NCBI RefSeq assembly: GCF_040546765.1 | Contig: NZ_JBEPOK010000001.1 | Coordinates: 4,650,001-4,714,000 of the forward strand | From: Arthrobacter sp. OAP107 | GTDB lineage: Bacteria; Actinomycetota; Actinomycetes; Actinomycetales; Micrococcaceae | DNA: 64,000 nt | Direction of reading: 5' to 3' | Shown: piece by piece, positions 15,993 through 25,006 of the stretch | Position numbering within the stretch: the first letter of the stretch is position 1 | Layout of the letters: each line of letters opens with the position of its first letter | Position numbers and translations under genes: made by a program | Notes under the pieces: generated by a model | Told to the model about the DNA's origin: nothing | What the model saw: the letters and a program-made list of their open reading frames with translations, nothing else | Database searches by the model: none

Positions 15993-18656
15993 ATGAAGGG
16001 CGACAACAGCACAATGCACCATAGAAAATTCGGCAGACTACAGCTATGTACGGCAGTGACAGTGGCCGGTCTCAGCCTGGCCGCCGTACTGGCCGGAGCA
16101 GGGACCGCAACAGCGGCCAGCACTGCCGGCGACGAGCAGTTCCGGCCCGCCTACCATTTCACGCCGCAGCAGAACTGGATGAACGATCCTAACGGGATGG
16201 TCTTCTACAAGGGCGTCTACCACCTGTATTTCCAGCACAATCCGTCCGGCAACCAGTGGGGCAACATGTCCTGGGGACACGCCACGTCCACGGACCTGGT
16301 GCACTGGAAGGAGCAGCCCCTGGCAATCGCCACCGACGACCAGCAGGACATCTTCTCCGGCAGCGTCGTGGTGGACAAGAACAACACCTCGGGCCTGGGC
16401 ACGGCCGAGAACCCGCCCATGGTGGCGGTCTTCACCAGCGCCTACAAGGACGCCTCGCCGTACAAGGGGCTGCAGGCACAGTCCCTTGCCTACAGCCTGG
16501 ACGAGGGCAGGACCTGGACCAAGTACAGCGGCAACCCGGTGCTCAACCGCAACTCGGCCAACTTCCGCGACCCGAAGGTGTTTTGGTACGACTCCCCCGG
16601 CGGAGGCGGCTACTGGGTGATGGCCGCCGTCGAGGCCACCGAGCACAAGGTGGTGCTGTACAGGTCCGGCAACCTCAAGGACTGGACGCAGCTCAGCGAG
16701 TTCGGCCCGGCGAACGCCACGGGCGGCCTCTGGGAATGCCCCGACCTGTTCCCGCTTGCCGTCGACGGCGACCCCGCGAACGTCAAGTGGGTGATGGTGG
16801 TCAACGTCAGCCCGGGAGGCGTGGCCGGCGGCTCGGCGGGACAGTACTTCGTGGGCAATTTTGACGGCACCACCTTCACCTCGGAAAGCACCAAGCCCAC
16901 CGACGCGCTCCCCGCGGGCACTCGCTTGGCAGGCTTCAACGACGGCACCTACAACGGCTGGACGGTCAACAACGAGCCGGGCAACCCGAAGGACGGCCCG
17001 TTCGGTGCGGCACCCGCGGCCGGAACCATGGCCGGGCAGAACGGCGTCACCGGCTTTGCCGGCGCCGGCCTGATCAATTCATTCAACGACGGCGACTGGC
17101 CGCTGGGCTCAATGAACTCGCCGCAGTTCACCGTGGACAGTGATTACCTCAACTTCCTGGTGGGCGGCGGACAGCATCCGCGGGTTTCGGACAAGCTGGA
17201 TAACACCCCGCCGCCCGGGGACCTGCTGTTCAACGGCTTTGAGGTCCCGGACGGTTCCACCCTGGCCGACGCCGGGTGGACAGGAACCGGGGATCTGGCA
17301 CCGGTCTTCCAGCCGGCAACCTCCGGCGGCGACTTCTACATCGGCGCCAAGCGGATCAACACGTTCGAAACGGGAGGCGCACCCGGCGACGACCGGCAGG
17401 GAACCCTGACGTCGCCGTCGTTCACGGTAAACCGGAACTTCATGAGCATGCTGGTGGGCGGCGGACACCGCACGGCAGGCTCCGGGCAGACGCTGGAAGC
17501 CCAGCTGCTGGTGAACGGAAACGTGGTCCGCAGCCTCGCCGGTGATGACGCGGGCGCCCTGAACTGGAAGGGCTGGGACGTGTCCGAGTTCGCCGGGCAG
17601 CAGGCACAGCTCCGGATCGTGGACCAGGCCACCGGGGGCTGGGGACACCTCACCCTGGACCATGTCATGCTGACCGACCAGGCCGCCGTGCCGCGTTCCG
17701 ACGAAACCACCGTCAACCTCGTGGTGGACGGCAAGGTGGTCAGGACGGCCACCGGAGCGAACAGCGAGGTCCTGGACTGGGCGTCATGGAACGTGTCCGA
17801 GTTCAAGGGCCGGCAGGCCAGCATCCGGGTGGTGGACAACAACCGCTTCGGCTGGGGCCACATCCTGGCGGACGAGTTCATCGCCTCGCCGCGCCCGGCC
17901 ACGCCGCGGGTCCAGACCTACGACTGGCTGGACTACGGACGGGACTACTACGCGTCCGTATCCTTCAACAACATGCCGCAGAACAAGCGCATCATGCTCG
18001 GCTGGATGAACAACTGGGACTACGCCAACAGCATTCCCACCTCGCCCTGGCGCAGCGCCATGTCCCTGCCCCGTGAGGTGGCCCTGACGCAGACCGCCAG
18101 CGGCCCGCGGCTGAAGCAGAAGGCCGTCCAGCAGGTGGATGGCCTCGGCACAAAGGAAAGCTACTCAGAAAAGCGGGCCCGGAACATTCCCGCCGGCACG
18201 CACGCACTGCCGGCCGCCGCCGCTGGCGACGTACAGCGGATCGATATGACCTTCTCCCCCGGATCAGCGTCCAAGGCCGGGATCAGCGTGCTGGGAAACG
18301 GCGACAAGTCGACCGTCATCGGCTACGACAAGGCAACCGGGGAACTGTACGTGGACCGGAGCAACTCCGGCCTGACGGACTTCCATCCGCTCTTCGTCTC
18401 GGTTGATTCCGCCCCCGTGGCCGTAGACGCCAGCGGCAACGTGACGCTGCGGATCTATGTGGACCGGTCCTCGGTGGAGGTGTTCGCGCAGAGCGGCCTG
18501 CAGACCATCACGGACCAGGTCTTCCCCGAACAGGGCGCCAACCAGGTGGCGCTCTTCGCCGAAGGGGGAACCGCCCGGCTGAAGTCACTGACCGTCACGC
18601 CACTGAGCCAATCCATGTTCCAGGCAGCGCAAATGCCCACCAAGAACAGGAAGTAA
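15993..18656 (+). CDS. Secreted GH32 fructan hydrolase (levanase/inulinase-like) with nested modules
   Basis: 887 residues from ATG 15993. A signal peptide ends near ATAASTAG (about residue 45). The GH32 catalytic residues are present: the nucleophile Asp in WMNDPNG, the Asp in FRDPKV and the acid/base Glu in WECPDLF. Between propeller blades lies a long insertion in which two homologous beta-sandwich modules are nested (see findings). The C-terminal GH32 beta-sandwich ends with YVDRSSVEVFAQSG. It cleaves beta-fructosides outside the cell; levan or inulin preference is not readable. A LacI operator at the promoter links it to the transporter and kinase at 20-24 kb. Confidence 0.92.
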   Translation: MKGDNSTMHHRKFGRLQLCTAVTVAGLSLAAVLAGAGTATAASTAGDEQFRPAYHFTPQQNWMNDPNGMVFYKGVYHLYFQHNPSGNQWGNMSWGHATSTDLVHWKEQPLAIATDDQQDIFSGSVVVDKNNTSGLGTAENPPMVAVFTSAYKDASPYKGLQAQSLAYSLDEGRTWTKYSGNPVLNRNSANFRDPKVFWYDSPGGGGYWVMAAVEATEHKVVLYRSGNLKDWTQLSEFGPANATGGLWECPDLFPLAVDGDPANVKWVMVVNVSPGGVAGGSAGQYFVGNFDGTTFTSESTKPTDALPAGTRLAGFNDGTYNGWTVNNEPGNPKDGPFGAAPAAGTMAGQNGVTGFAGAGLINSFNDGDWPLGSMNSPQFTVDSDYLNFLVGGGQHPRVSDKLDNTPPPGDLLFNGFEVPDGSTLADAGWTGTGDLAPVFQPATSGGDFYIGAKRINTFETGGAPGDDRQGTLTSPSFTVNRNFMSMLVGGGHRTAGSGQTLEAQLLVNGNVVRSLAGDDAGALNWKGWDVSEFAGQQAQLRIVDQATGGWGHLTLDHVMLTDQAAVPRSDETTVNLVVDGKVVRTATGANSEVLDWASWNVSEFKGRQASIRVVDNNRFGWGHILADEFIASPRPATPRVQTYDWLDYGRDYYASVSFNNMPQNKRIMLGWMNNWDYANSIPTSPWRSAMSLPREVALTQTASGPRLKQKAVQQVDGLGTKESYSEKRARNIPAGTHALPAAAAGDVQRIDMTFSPGSASKAGISVLGNGDKSTVIGYDKATGELYVDRSNSGLTDFHPLFVSVDSAPVAVDASGNVTLRIYVDRSSVEVFAQSGLQTITDQVFPEQGANQVALFAEGGTARLKSLTVTPLSQSMFQAAQMPTKNRK

Positions 18657-18687
18657 GGGCCGGCGCCGGAGAAGGCCGGCACCCGGA

Positions 18688-18724
18688 AAGGCCGGTGTCC
18701 GCAGAACGTGCGGACACCGGCCTT
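18688..18724 (+). terminator. Strong hairpin terminator of the GH32 gene
   Basis: AAGGCCGGTGTCCGCA (18688-18703) pairs perfectly over 16 bases with TGCGGACACCGGCCTT (18709-18724) across a five-base loop, followed by CCTTGT. Confidence 0.75.
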
Positions 18725-18781
18725 CCTTGTGCCGGCGCAGCCCTCTTAGCCTTGCGCGAGGTGGCGAGCCGGCCGGACCTA

Positions 18782-19075
18782 CTAGTGGACCGGCTGCAGC
18801 CAGGTCAGAACCGAACCGTCCTCCTCAATATGGTCCGCGAGCTCCCCATTGAACCGGGCGCCGTAGTCCGCCGAGATGTGCTCCTGGAAGGCTGCCTCGT
18901 CCTGGTAGACCTCGAACACGAAGTACTCCCGGGGGTTGCTTTCCCGGGTGTACGGCAGGAACAGCTGATTGCCGGGCTCACTGCGCACCTGCTCGGTGAG
19001 TTCGCGCATCATTTCGGCCACGCGGGCTTCGCTGCCGGGCTTGACGGTGAATTCGGCGTAGAGCGTCTTGGTCAT
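18782..19075 (-). CDS. Antibiotic biosynthesis monooxygenase (ABM/YgiN-like) domain protein
   Basis: 97 residues forming a single ferredoxin-like ABM domain: LYAEFTVKPGSEARVAEMMRELTEQVRSEPG, then FLPYTRESNPREYFVFEVYQDEAAFQEHISA. Relatives are cofactor-free quinol monooxygenases or sugar-linked small enzymes such as LsrG. CAGGAG precedes the ATG. It follows the LacI gene by 59 bases on the same strand, so both are probably cotranscribed; the link to fructan use is positional only. Confidence 0.8.
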   Translation of the reverse strand: MTKTLYAEFTVKPGSEARVAEMMRELTEQVRSEPGNQLFLPYTRESNPREYFVFEVYQDEAAFQEHISADYGARFNGELADHIEEDGSVLTWLQPVH

Positions 19076-19134
19076 GATTCTCCTGTCGGGGTGGGTTTAA
19101 GGGTTTGGTGGTTTAGTTGGTTCCGGCGGGCTGC

Positions 19135-20187
19135 TCAGTCTGGCGGGCGGAGCTCGCCGGACCCGCGGATTATGAGCTCTGAGGGGACGACGTAGGTCTG
19201 CGCCGGGCTGTGGTCGCCGTCGATCCGGGCCAGCAGGCGTTCGGCAGCGAGCTTTCCGATCCGGTCGGGATGCTGGGCAATCACGGTCACGCCCGGCTCC
19301 ATCATGTCGGCCAGGGTGAAGTCGTCGAAGCCGACAAGGGCAACGCGCTTGCTGGCGCCAAGCTCCTTCAGCGCCCGCATAACGCCGAACGTGACGAGGT
19401 TCTGGCTGGAGAAGATGGCTGTGGGCGGGTCCTCCGATGTCAGCAGCTGAAGGGCGGCCTGCCTCGCCGAATCCTCGTCATGGAGATTTTCGAGCACTGG
19501 AACCGAGGAGGTCGCGATGGCCGCCCTGCCGACTTCTTCGATGAAGCCGCGCCGGCGTTCGCGGGCAGTCTGGATATCTGTGCGGTCACCCAGATAGGCG
19601 AGCTTCGTGTGGCCCTGTGCTATCAGATGGCTGGCAGCCATGGCAGATCCGACCGCGTTATCCGTCACCACTGCATCAGCCTCGATGCCCACGGGTTCAC
19701 GGTCGATGAAGACCATGGGCAGGTCACGTGAGTGCTCCGGGATGACATAGGACTGGCTTTTTGCAATCGGCGTCAGGACCAGGCCGTCCACGCGCCTGCC
19801 CAGGAAGGCGGCAACCAGGGCCTTCTCCCTTTCGGGGTCGTCATCGAGGCTGGCGGCGAAGACCGCAATGCCTCGGGCGGCCAGGGAATCTTCCAGGGCG
19901 CGGTGAATCTCACCGCTGAAGGGATTGGACACGCTCGGCAGCAGGAGGCCGATGGAAAGGGTCCGGCGGCCCGCCCGGCGAAGGCTTCCCGCAGCCATGT
20001 CCAACTGGTAATTGAGCTGCTGGGAAGCGCCGAGTACACGCTGGCGGGTCGCCTCTGAGACACCCGGCTCATCGTTCATCACCCGGGAGACGGTCTTGAT
20101 GCCGACGCCCGCCAGTGCCGCGACATGGCGCATCGTGGGCCGGTTCTTTGTCGTATCAGGCTGGTAACGATTAGACATCGTTGTCAT
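19135..20187 (-). CDS. LacI family repressor of the fructan/fructose regulon
   Basis: 350 residues. The start is set at the ATG at 20187 because GAAGGA lies seven to eight bases before it; an in-frame ATG at 20205 is upstream of that site. The LacI HTH is RHVAALAGVGIKTVSRVMNDEPGVSEATRQRV, and the periplasmic-binding-like effector domain follows (LLLPSVSNPFSGEIHRALED, VFIDREPVGIEADAVVTDN, LVGFDDFTLADMMEPG). It is divergent from the sugar ABC transporter. Operators in front of both and in front of the GH32 gene suggest one regulon. The operator lies inside its own first codons. The effector is probably fructose or a derivative. Confidence 0.9.
   Translation of the reverse strand: MTTMSNRYQPDTTKNRPTMRHVAALAGVGIKTVSRVMNDEPGVSEATRQRVLGASQQLNYQLDMAAGSLRRAGRRTLSIGLLLPSVSNPFSGEIHRALEDSLAARGIAVFAASLDDDPEREKALVAAFLGRRVDGLVLTPIAKSQSYVIPEHSRDLPMVFIDREPVGIEADAVVTDNAVGSAMAASHLIAQGHTKLAYLGDRTDIQTARERRRGFIEEVGRAAIATSSVPVLENLHDEDSARQAALQLLTSEDPPTAIFSSQNLVTFGVMRALKELGASKRVALVGFDDFTLADMMEPGVTVIAQHPDRIGKLAAERLLARIDGDHSPAQTYVVPSELIIRGSGELRPPD
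20174..20185. promoter_or_regulatory. Fructan-regulon LacI operator 2, in the repressor start region
   Basis: GACATCGTTGTC, one base different from the perfect palindrome at 15950. It overlaps the first five codons of the repressor gene, so binding could block its transcription elongation or start (autoregulation). Confidence 0.6.
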
Positions 20188-20215
20188 AAATTGGTCCTTC
20201 ATCATCCGATTTCTC

Positions 20216-20244
20216 TTGACTGTACCTTGTGATCTTGATTACAT
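20216..20244 (+). promoter_or_regulatory. Promoter of the sugar ABC operon
   Basis: TTGACT (20216-20221), 17 bases, TTACAT (20239-20244). The predicted start is near 20251, directly before operator 3. The geometry copies the GH32 promoter. Confidence 0.45.
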
Positions 20245-20251
20245 GATGCAT

Positions 20252-20263
20252 GACATCGTTGTC
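20252..20263. promoter_or_regulatory. Fructan-regulon LacI operator 3
   Basis: GACATCGTTGTC, identical to operator 2, placed at the predicted transcription start of the sugar transporter operon and 35 bases before its first ATG. Confidence 0.65.
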
Positions 20264-20297
20264 AGGCACCAGAAGTGCCATGAAACCAGGAGATTCA

Positions 20298-21416
20298 ATG
20301 TTGAGTTCCAAAGCCCCGCGGACAGTCACCCACCGCCTGCTTGCCATCGGTGCAGTACTGACCCTCGGCACGCTCAGCCTCACCGCTTGCGGCGGGAGTT
20401 CGTCAACCACCTCGTCAGCCGGAAGCTCTTCGGCCGAGAAGGTCGGCGTGTCCCTGATCGTCAAGACCACCTCGAACCCGTTCTTCGTTTCCATGCAGGA
20501 CGGCGCCAAGAAGGCCGCCGAAACCGACGGCGTGGACCTCAAGCTGGCAGCAGGCAAGGCCGACGGCGACGAAGAGACGCAGATCCAGGCGATCGAAAAC
20601 GCAATCTCCAAGGGAGACAAGGGCATCCTCATCACGCCCAACGGCCCTTCGGTCGTCGATGCGCTGAAGAAGGCCAAGGATGCCGGGCTGTTCGTCATCG
20701 CCCTGGACACCCCGCCGGACCCGGCCGACGCCGCCGACATCACGTTCGCCACCGACAACTTCGCCGCCGGTGAACTGATCGGCAAGTGGACCGCCGCGCA
20801 GCTCGGCGGCAAGAAGGCCACGATCGCGCTGCTGGACCTGTTCGACGACAAGGTCGTCTCAGTGGACTACAACCGGGACCAGGGCTTCCTCACCGGCCTC
20901 GGCATCGACACCGCGGACAAGAAGAAGAACGGTGACGAGGCCAAGACCGGCAAATACACCGGCGGTAAGGGCGGCGACTACGAAATCGTGGGCAGCCAGG
21001 CTAGCCAGGGCGCCGAAGACGGCGGCCGGACCGCCATGGAAACGCTCCTCGCCAAGAACCCGAACATCAATGTGGTCTACACCATCAACGAGCCAGCTGC
21101 GGCCGGCGCCTTCGAGGCGCTGAAGTCAGCCGGCAAGGAAAAGGACGTGCTGGTGGTCTCGGTGGACGGCGGCTGCTCGGGCGTCAACAACGTCAAGGCC
21201 GGCGTGATCGGCGCCACTGCCCAGCAGTACCCGGTGAAGATGGCGGAACTGGGCGTCAAGGCCATCGTTGAGCTGGCCAAGACCGGCAAGAAGCCGGCCA
21301 ACTCACCAGGCCTGGACTTCTACAACACCGGTGTTGAACTCGTGACGGATAAGGCCGTTGACGGCGTCAAGAGCATCACCACATCAGAGGCCTCCAAGGT
21401 CTGCTGGGGCAAGTAA
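20298..21416 (+). CDS. frcB: Sugar ABC transporter substrate-binding lipoprotein (fructose/ribose type)
   Basis: 372 residues from ATG 20298, with CAGGAG upstream. The lipobox LSLTACGG puts the lipid-modified Cys near residue 33, followed by a Ser/Thr-rich linker. The mature protein is a type I periplasmic-binding fold: VGVSLIVKTTSNPFFVSMQDG, then ITPNGPSVVDALKKAKDAGLFVIALDTPPD and the late DGVKSITTSEA. The Cys pair GGCSGV and VCWGK resembles FrcB-like proteins. It delivers sugar to the downstream permease. The LacI operator at its promoter and the GH32 link favour fructose; frcB is assigned by this context. Confidence 0.85.
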   Translation: MLSSKAPRTVTHRLLAIGAVLTLGTLSLTACGGSSSTTSSAGSSSAEKVGVSLIVKTTSNPFFVSMQDGAKKAAETDGVDLKLAAGKADGDEETQIQAIENAISKGDKGILITPNGPSVVDALKKAKDAGLFVIALDTPPDPADAADITFATDNFAAGELIGKWTAAQLGGKKATIALLDLFDDKVVSVDYNRDQGFLTGLGIDTADKKKNGDEAKTGKYTGGKGGDYEIVGSQASQGAEDGGRTAMETLLAKNPNINVVYTINEPAAAGAFEALKSAGKEKDVLVVSVDGGCSGVNNVKAGVIGATAQQYPVKMAELGVKAIVELAKTGKKPANSPGLDFYNTGVELVTDKAVDGVKSITTSEASKVCWGK

Positions 21417-21432
21417 CCAGCATGGACCCAGC

Positions 21433-21472
21433 ACCGCGGGAGGGTGCTGAAGATTCAGTACTCTCCCGCGGT
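21433..21472 (+). other. Intercistronic hairpin after the binding-protein gene
   Basis: ACCGCGGGAG (21433-21442) pairs with CTCCCGCGGT (21463-21472). Such stems after a binding-protein gene commonly protect its mRNA or partly terminate, keeping permease expression lower. Confidence 0.5.
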
Positions 21473-21554
21473 TCGCAGCAGGAGAATTAACTGCAGAAGC
21501 CGCACCAGCCCAGCCGAACCAGCACCCGCAGTACCTTGAAGTTCAGGAGCAACA

Positions 21555-22602
21555 ATGACCCAGCAACAGACCGCCGGACCGCCCGCCGCAGGGCATGCCG
21601 ACCCGGCCGAAGAATTCCTCGACCGGCAGACCCCGCTCAGCCGAATCCGCAACATCCTTCACCGCTATCCCGCGCTCAGCCCGGCCATTGTCCTGCTTGT
21701 TGCGGTGGTGGTCTTCGGACTCCTCAATGAGAGGTTCCTGCGGGTCGAGAACCTGTCCCTGATCACCCAGCAGGTCTCGGTGGTGGGAACCCTCGCCATC
21801 GCCCAGACCCTCATCATCCTCACCGCCGGCATCGACCTCTCGGTGGGCGCCGTCATGATCCTCTCATCCATGGTGGTTGCGCAGCTGGCCGTCGGCAGCG
21901 GCACACCCGCTCCGCTCGCTCTCCTCCTCGGCCTCGTCGTGGGTCTGGCAGCGGGGGCGCTGAACGGCTTCCTCGTCACCAGGTTCCGGCTCCCCCCGTT
22001 CATCGTCACGCTCGGAACGCTGAACATCTTCATCGCCCTGACGCTCCTCTACTCCGGCGGCTCCACAGTCCGCGGCTCGGCCATGCCCGGGCCTGCTGAC
22101 ATGGATGGGCAGCACGTTCCCGGTCGGACCCGTCCGGATCTCCACCGGCGTGGTCATGATGCTCCTGCTCTACATCGCGGTCGCGTTCATCCTTGGCAAG
22201 ACCGCCTGGGGCCGGCACGTCTACGCGGTGGGCGATGACAAGGAAGCCGCCCGCCTGGCCGGCATCCCGGTCAACCGGGTCCTGATGAGCGTTTACCTCG
22301 CGGCCGGGGCCGTGCTGGCCATCGGCGCGTGGATCCAGATCGGCCGCACGAACGCAGCCAGCCCCAACGCGGGTGTGGACCTGAACCTCGACTCCATCAC
22401 CGCCGTCGTCATTGGCGGAACCAGCCTCTTCGGCGGACGCGGCTCCATCTGGGGCTCCCTCCTCGGCGCGCTGATCGTGGGCGTGTTCCGCAACGGCCTG
22501 TCCCTGGCCGGCCTCGATGTGCTCTACCAGACCCTCGCCGTGGGCGTCCTCATCATCCTCGCTGTGTCGATCGACCAGTGGATCCGAAAGGTGAAATCAT
22601 GA
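21555..22602 (+). pseudogene. frcC: Sugar ABC transporter permease, frameshifted
   Basis: Two overlapping frames together make one RbsC/FrcC-type permease of about 349 residues. Frame one (21555 onward) gives the first transmembrane segments and the family signature ILTAGIDLSVGAVMILSSMVVA. Near 22089 it must switch by one base into the frame of MGSTFPVGPVRISTGVV, which carries the rest (GDDKEAARLAGIPVNRVLMSVY, AVVIGGTSLFGGRGSIWGSLLGALIVG). Removing one G of the GGG at 22089-22091 restores MPGLLTWMGSTF, the expected junction. The last codon overlaps the ATPase start. Either a true mutation or a sequencing error; the intact neighbours favour the latter. Confidence 0.8.
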
Positions 22603-23393
22603 CCGCCACAGAATTCCAGCCAGCCAAGACTGAAGTCCGCCAGCCGATCCTGCAGGCCAGGAACCTTGTCAAAACCTTCGGACGCGTCGTGGGCCTGGAC
22701 GGCGTGAGCCTGGACCTGTACCCGGGCGAAGTCCTGGCCATCATCGGCGACAACGGCGCAGGAAAATCCACCCTCATCAAGTGCCTCACCGGCGCGGAGG
22801 TGCCGGACTCCGGCGAACTGAAGGTCTCCGGGCAGCCGGTGCACTTCAAACGCCCCCAGGACGCACGCGTCCACGGCATCGAAACCGTCTATCAGAACCT
22901 CGCGGTCTCGCCTGCACTGGACGTCGCATCCAACCTGTTCCTGGGCCGCGAAGAACGGCTTGCCGGCCCGCTGGGGAAGCTCTTCCGTGTCCTTGACACC
23001 AAGGGCATGCGCCGCAAGGCCAAGGAGGAACTGACCCGGCTCGGCATCTCGACGCTCCAGGATGTGACGGTCCCGGTGGAGAACCTGTCCGGCGGCCAGC
23101 GCCAGGCGGTGGCAGTGGCCCGCGCCGCGGCGTTCGGCTCCAAGGTGGTTGTCCTCGATGAGCCGACCGCGGCCCTCGGCGTCCGGGAGTCGAACCAGGT
23201 CCTGCAGCTGGTCCGCGATCTCCGGGACCGGGGCCTGCCGGTCATCCTGATCAGCCACAACATGCCCCACGTGTTCGATGTCGCTGACCGGATCCACATC
23301 CAGCGGCTCGGGAAGTGCGCCGCCACCATCACCCCGCAGTCACACAGCATGACCGACGCCGTGGCGATCATGACGGGCGCCGCCACCGCCTGA
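22599..23393 (+). CDS. frcA: Sugar ABC transporter ATP-binding protein
   Basis: 264 residues, a single ATPase domain, unlike the two-domain RbsA. Walker A is GDNGAGKST, the signature is LSGGQRQAVAVARA, Walker B VVVLDEPTAALG and the H loop ISHNMPHV. The length and single domain match FrcA. The ATG overlaps the permease stop (ATGA), so the genes are translationally coupled. It powers uptake of the sugar bound by the lipoprotein at 20298. Confidence 0.9.
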   Translation: MTATEFQPAKTEVRQPILQARNLVKTFGRVVGLDGVSLDLYPGEVLAIIGDNGAGKSTLIKCLTGAEVPDSGELKVSGQPVHFKRPQDARVHGIETVYQNLAVSPALDVASNLFLGREERLAGPLGKLFRVLDTKGMRRKAKEELTRLGISTLQDVTVPVENLSGGQRQAVAVARAAAFGSKVVVLDEPTAALGVRESNQVLQLVRDLRDRGLPVILISHNMPHVFDVADRIHIQRLGKCAATITPQSHSMTDAVAIMTGAATA

Positions 23394-23462
23394 CCAGGCA
23401 GAGCTGCCCAAGACCCCGCCTCACCAACCCAGCGCCACCTTAAAACCAGCACGTCACCACCT

Positions 23463-23494
23463 CCGTCCGCGGGCCGGCTTCGGCCCGCGGACGG
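23463..23494 (+). other. Perfect hairpin just before the kinase gene
   Basis: CCGTCCGCGGGCCG pairs with CGGCCCGCGGACGG, 14 pairs with a GCTT loop, ending 19 bases before the kinase GTG. There is no T tract, so it may be a processing or attenuation stem rather than a full terminator. Confidence 0.55.
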
Positions 23495-23512
23495 CTCCAT
23501 GAAAGGCCCACC

Positions 23513-24493
23513 GTGATCCCAACCTCCAACCCCGGAACCGCCACCGCGGGAACTGCCGACTCTGCAACCCGCGCAGCAACGCCGGAAGTCATCGTCATCG
23601 GTGAAGCGCTGGTGGACGTCGTCGCCTCTGCTGAAGGTGCCGTTGAGCACCCGGGCGGATCGCCGTCGAACGTTGCCTATGGGCTGGGCCTGCTCGGCAT
23701 CCGAACCGCGCTGCTCACCTCCATCGGCGACGACGACCGCGGGCGGGCCATCGAGGCGCACCTGCAGCGCGCGGGCGTCACGCTCCTGCCCGGCTCCAGG
23801 ACCCCGGGCAGAACGGCCAGCGCCACCGCGACACTGGCCGCAGACGGCTCCGCGACCTATGACTTCGATATCCGCTGGGAATTGCCGCCGGTAGCCCCGC
23901 CGTCCCTTCCAAAGGTGCTCCACACCGGCTCGATCGCAACCTTCCTGGCTCCGGGCGCGGCAGCAGTCAGGACCCTGCTGGAGCAGTCGCACCGCGAATG
24001 CGTGGTCACCTACGATCCCAACATCCGCCCGGCACTCCTCGGCAGCCAGGCTGAGGCCCGGACCATCTTCGAGGAGCTGGTCCCGCTCACCGACGTGGTC
24101 AAGCTGAGCGACGAGGATGCCCGCTGGCTGTACCCCGACCTGCAACTCGAGGACACCGCGGCACGGATCCTGGGCCTTGGTGCCGGGCTGGCGGTCGTCA
24201 CACGCGGTTCCGAGGGGTCGCTGCTTGCCACTGCCGAACTGCAGCTGGTGGTGCCGGCCGTCCGGTCAACAGTGGCCGACACCATCGGCGCCGGGGATTC
24301 GTACATGTCGGCGCTGATCTACGGACTGCTGGCGCGCGGATCGGACGGCCTGGCACCGGCCGTCCTGGAAACGCTGGGCCGCACCGCCTCGAAGGCCGCC
24401 GCGATCACCGTGCGCCGCCCCGGAGCCAACCCGCCCACGGCGGCGGAGCTCTTGGCGGACCTGCCTGAGGACGTAGCGTCCGCCGTCGCCTAG
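23513..24493 (+). CDS. PfkB family carbohydrate kinase, probable fructokinase
   Basis: 326 residues from GTG 23513, with GAAAGG seven bases upstream. The PfkB signatures are present: an N-terminal sugar-binding HPGGSPSNVAYGLGLLG and a C-terminal ATP motif ADTIGAGDSYMSALI, with the catalytic Asp in GAGD. An Ala/Thr-rich extension of about 20 residues precedes the fold. It closes the fructan operon and would turn imported fructose into fructose 6-phosphate. A different hexose or pentose is possible. Confidence 0.85.
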   Translation: MIPTSNPGTATAGTADSATRAATPEVIVIGEALVDVVASAEGAVEHPGGSPSNVAYGLGLLGIRTALLTSIGDDDRGRAIEAHLQRAGVTLLPGSRTPGRTASATATLAADGSATYDFDIRWELPPVAPPSLPKVLHTGSIATFLAPGAAAVRTLLEQSHRECVVTYDPNIRPALLGSQAEARTIFEELVPLTDVVKLSDEDARWLYPDLQLEDTAARILGLGAGLAVVTRGSEGSLLATAELQLVVPAVRSTVADTIGAGDSYMSALIYGLLARGSDGLAPAVLETLGRTASKAAAITVRRPGANPPTAAELLADLPEDVASAVA

Positions 24494-24535
24494 GGGATCG
24501 CGCGGGCAGGTCGGGCCGCTGATAAGTGCCGGCAC

Positions 24536-24566
24536 GCGCGGATGCGGATCATTACCGCATCCGCGC
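24536..24566 (+). terminator. Terminator of the fructose operon
   Basis: GCGCGGATGCGG (24536-24547) pairs perfectly with CCGCATCCGCGC (24555-24566) with a seven-base loop, 43 bases after the kinase stop. Confidence 0.65.
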
Positions 24567-24591
24567 CGGGCGTCTCCGTACACTGGGGCTC

Positions 24592-24978
24592 ATGGCATGC
24601 CGTATCAGCGAACTTGTCCTCAACTGCGCCGACCCAGAGCTGCTCGCGCGGTTCTGGAGCGAGGTCCTCGGCTACGTCGAGCTCGACCGGGAGGATGGTG
24701 CGATCGAAATCGGCCCGCCCGACGCCGGGTTCGGCGGCCTGCAGCCCACCATCATCCTGAGCCCCAGCAGCGACCCGCGGACCGGAAAGCTGCCCCTGCA
24801 CATCGACGTCAACCCCGTCGACCGGGACCAGGACGCCGAGCTGGAACGGTTGCTGGCCCTGGGCGCCCGTCCCGCCGACGTCGGGCAGACCGGCGACGAG
24901 CAGTGGCACGTTCTGGCCGACCCGGAGGGTAACGAGTTCTGCCTCCTGCGCAGGCGGCTTGAGCCGGTCACCTCCTAG
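24592..24978 (+). CDS. VOC family (glyoxalase-like) protein
   Basis: 128 residues, one glyoxalase/bleomycin-resistance fold of two beta-alpha-beta-beta-beta units: ISELVLNCADPELLARFWSEVLGY, then PLHIDVNPVDRDQDAELERLLALGA and HVLADPEGNEFCLLRR. The C-terminal DPEGNEFCL is the usual metal-ligand Glu region. The start is the ATG at 24592; the ORF extends upstream but through the terminator hairpin. No substrate can be proposed. Convergent with the amidohydrolase. Confidence 0.82.
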   Translation: MACRISELVLNCADPELLARFWSEVLGYVELDREDGAIEIGPPDAGFGGLQPTIILSPSSDPRTGKLPLHIDVNPVDRDQDAELERLLALGARPADVGQTGDEQWHVLADPEGNEFCLLRRRLEPVTS

Positions 24979-25006
24979 GACAGCAACCTCCCCGGACAGC
25001 TGTGGC

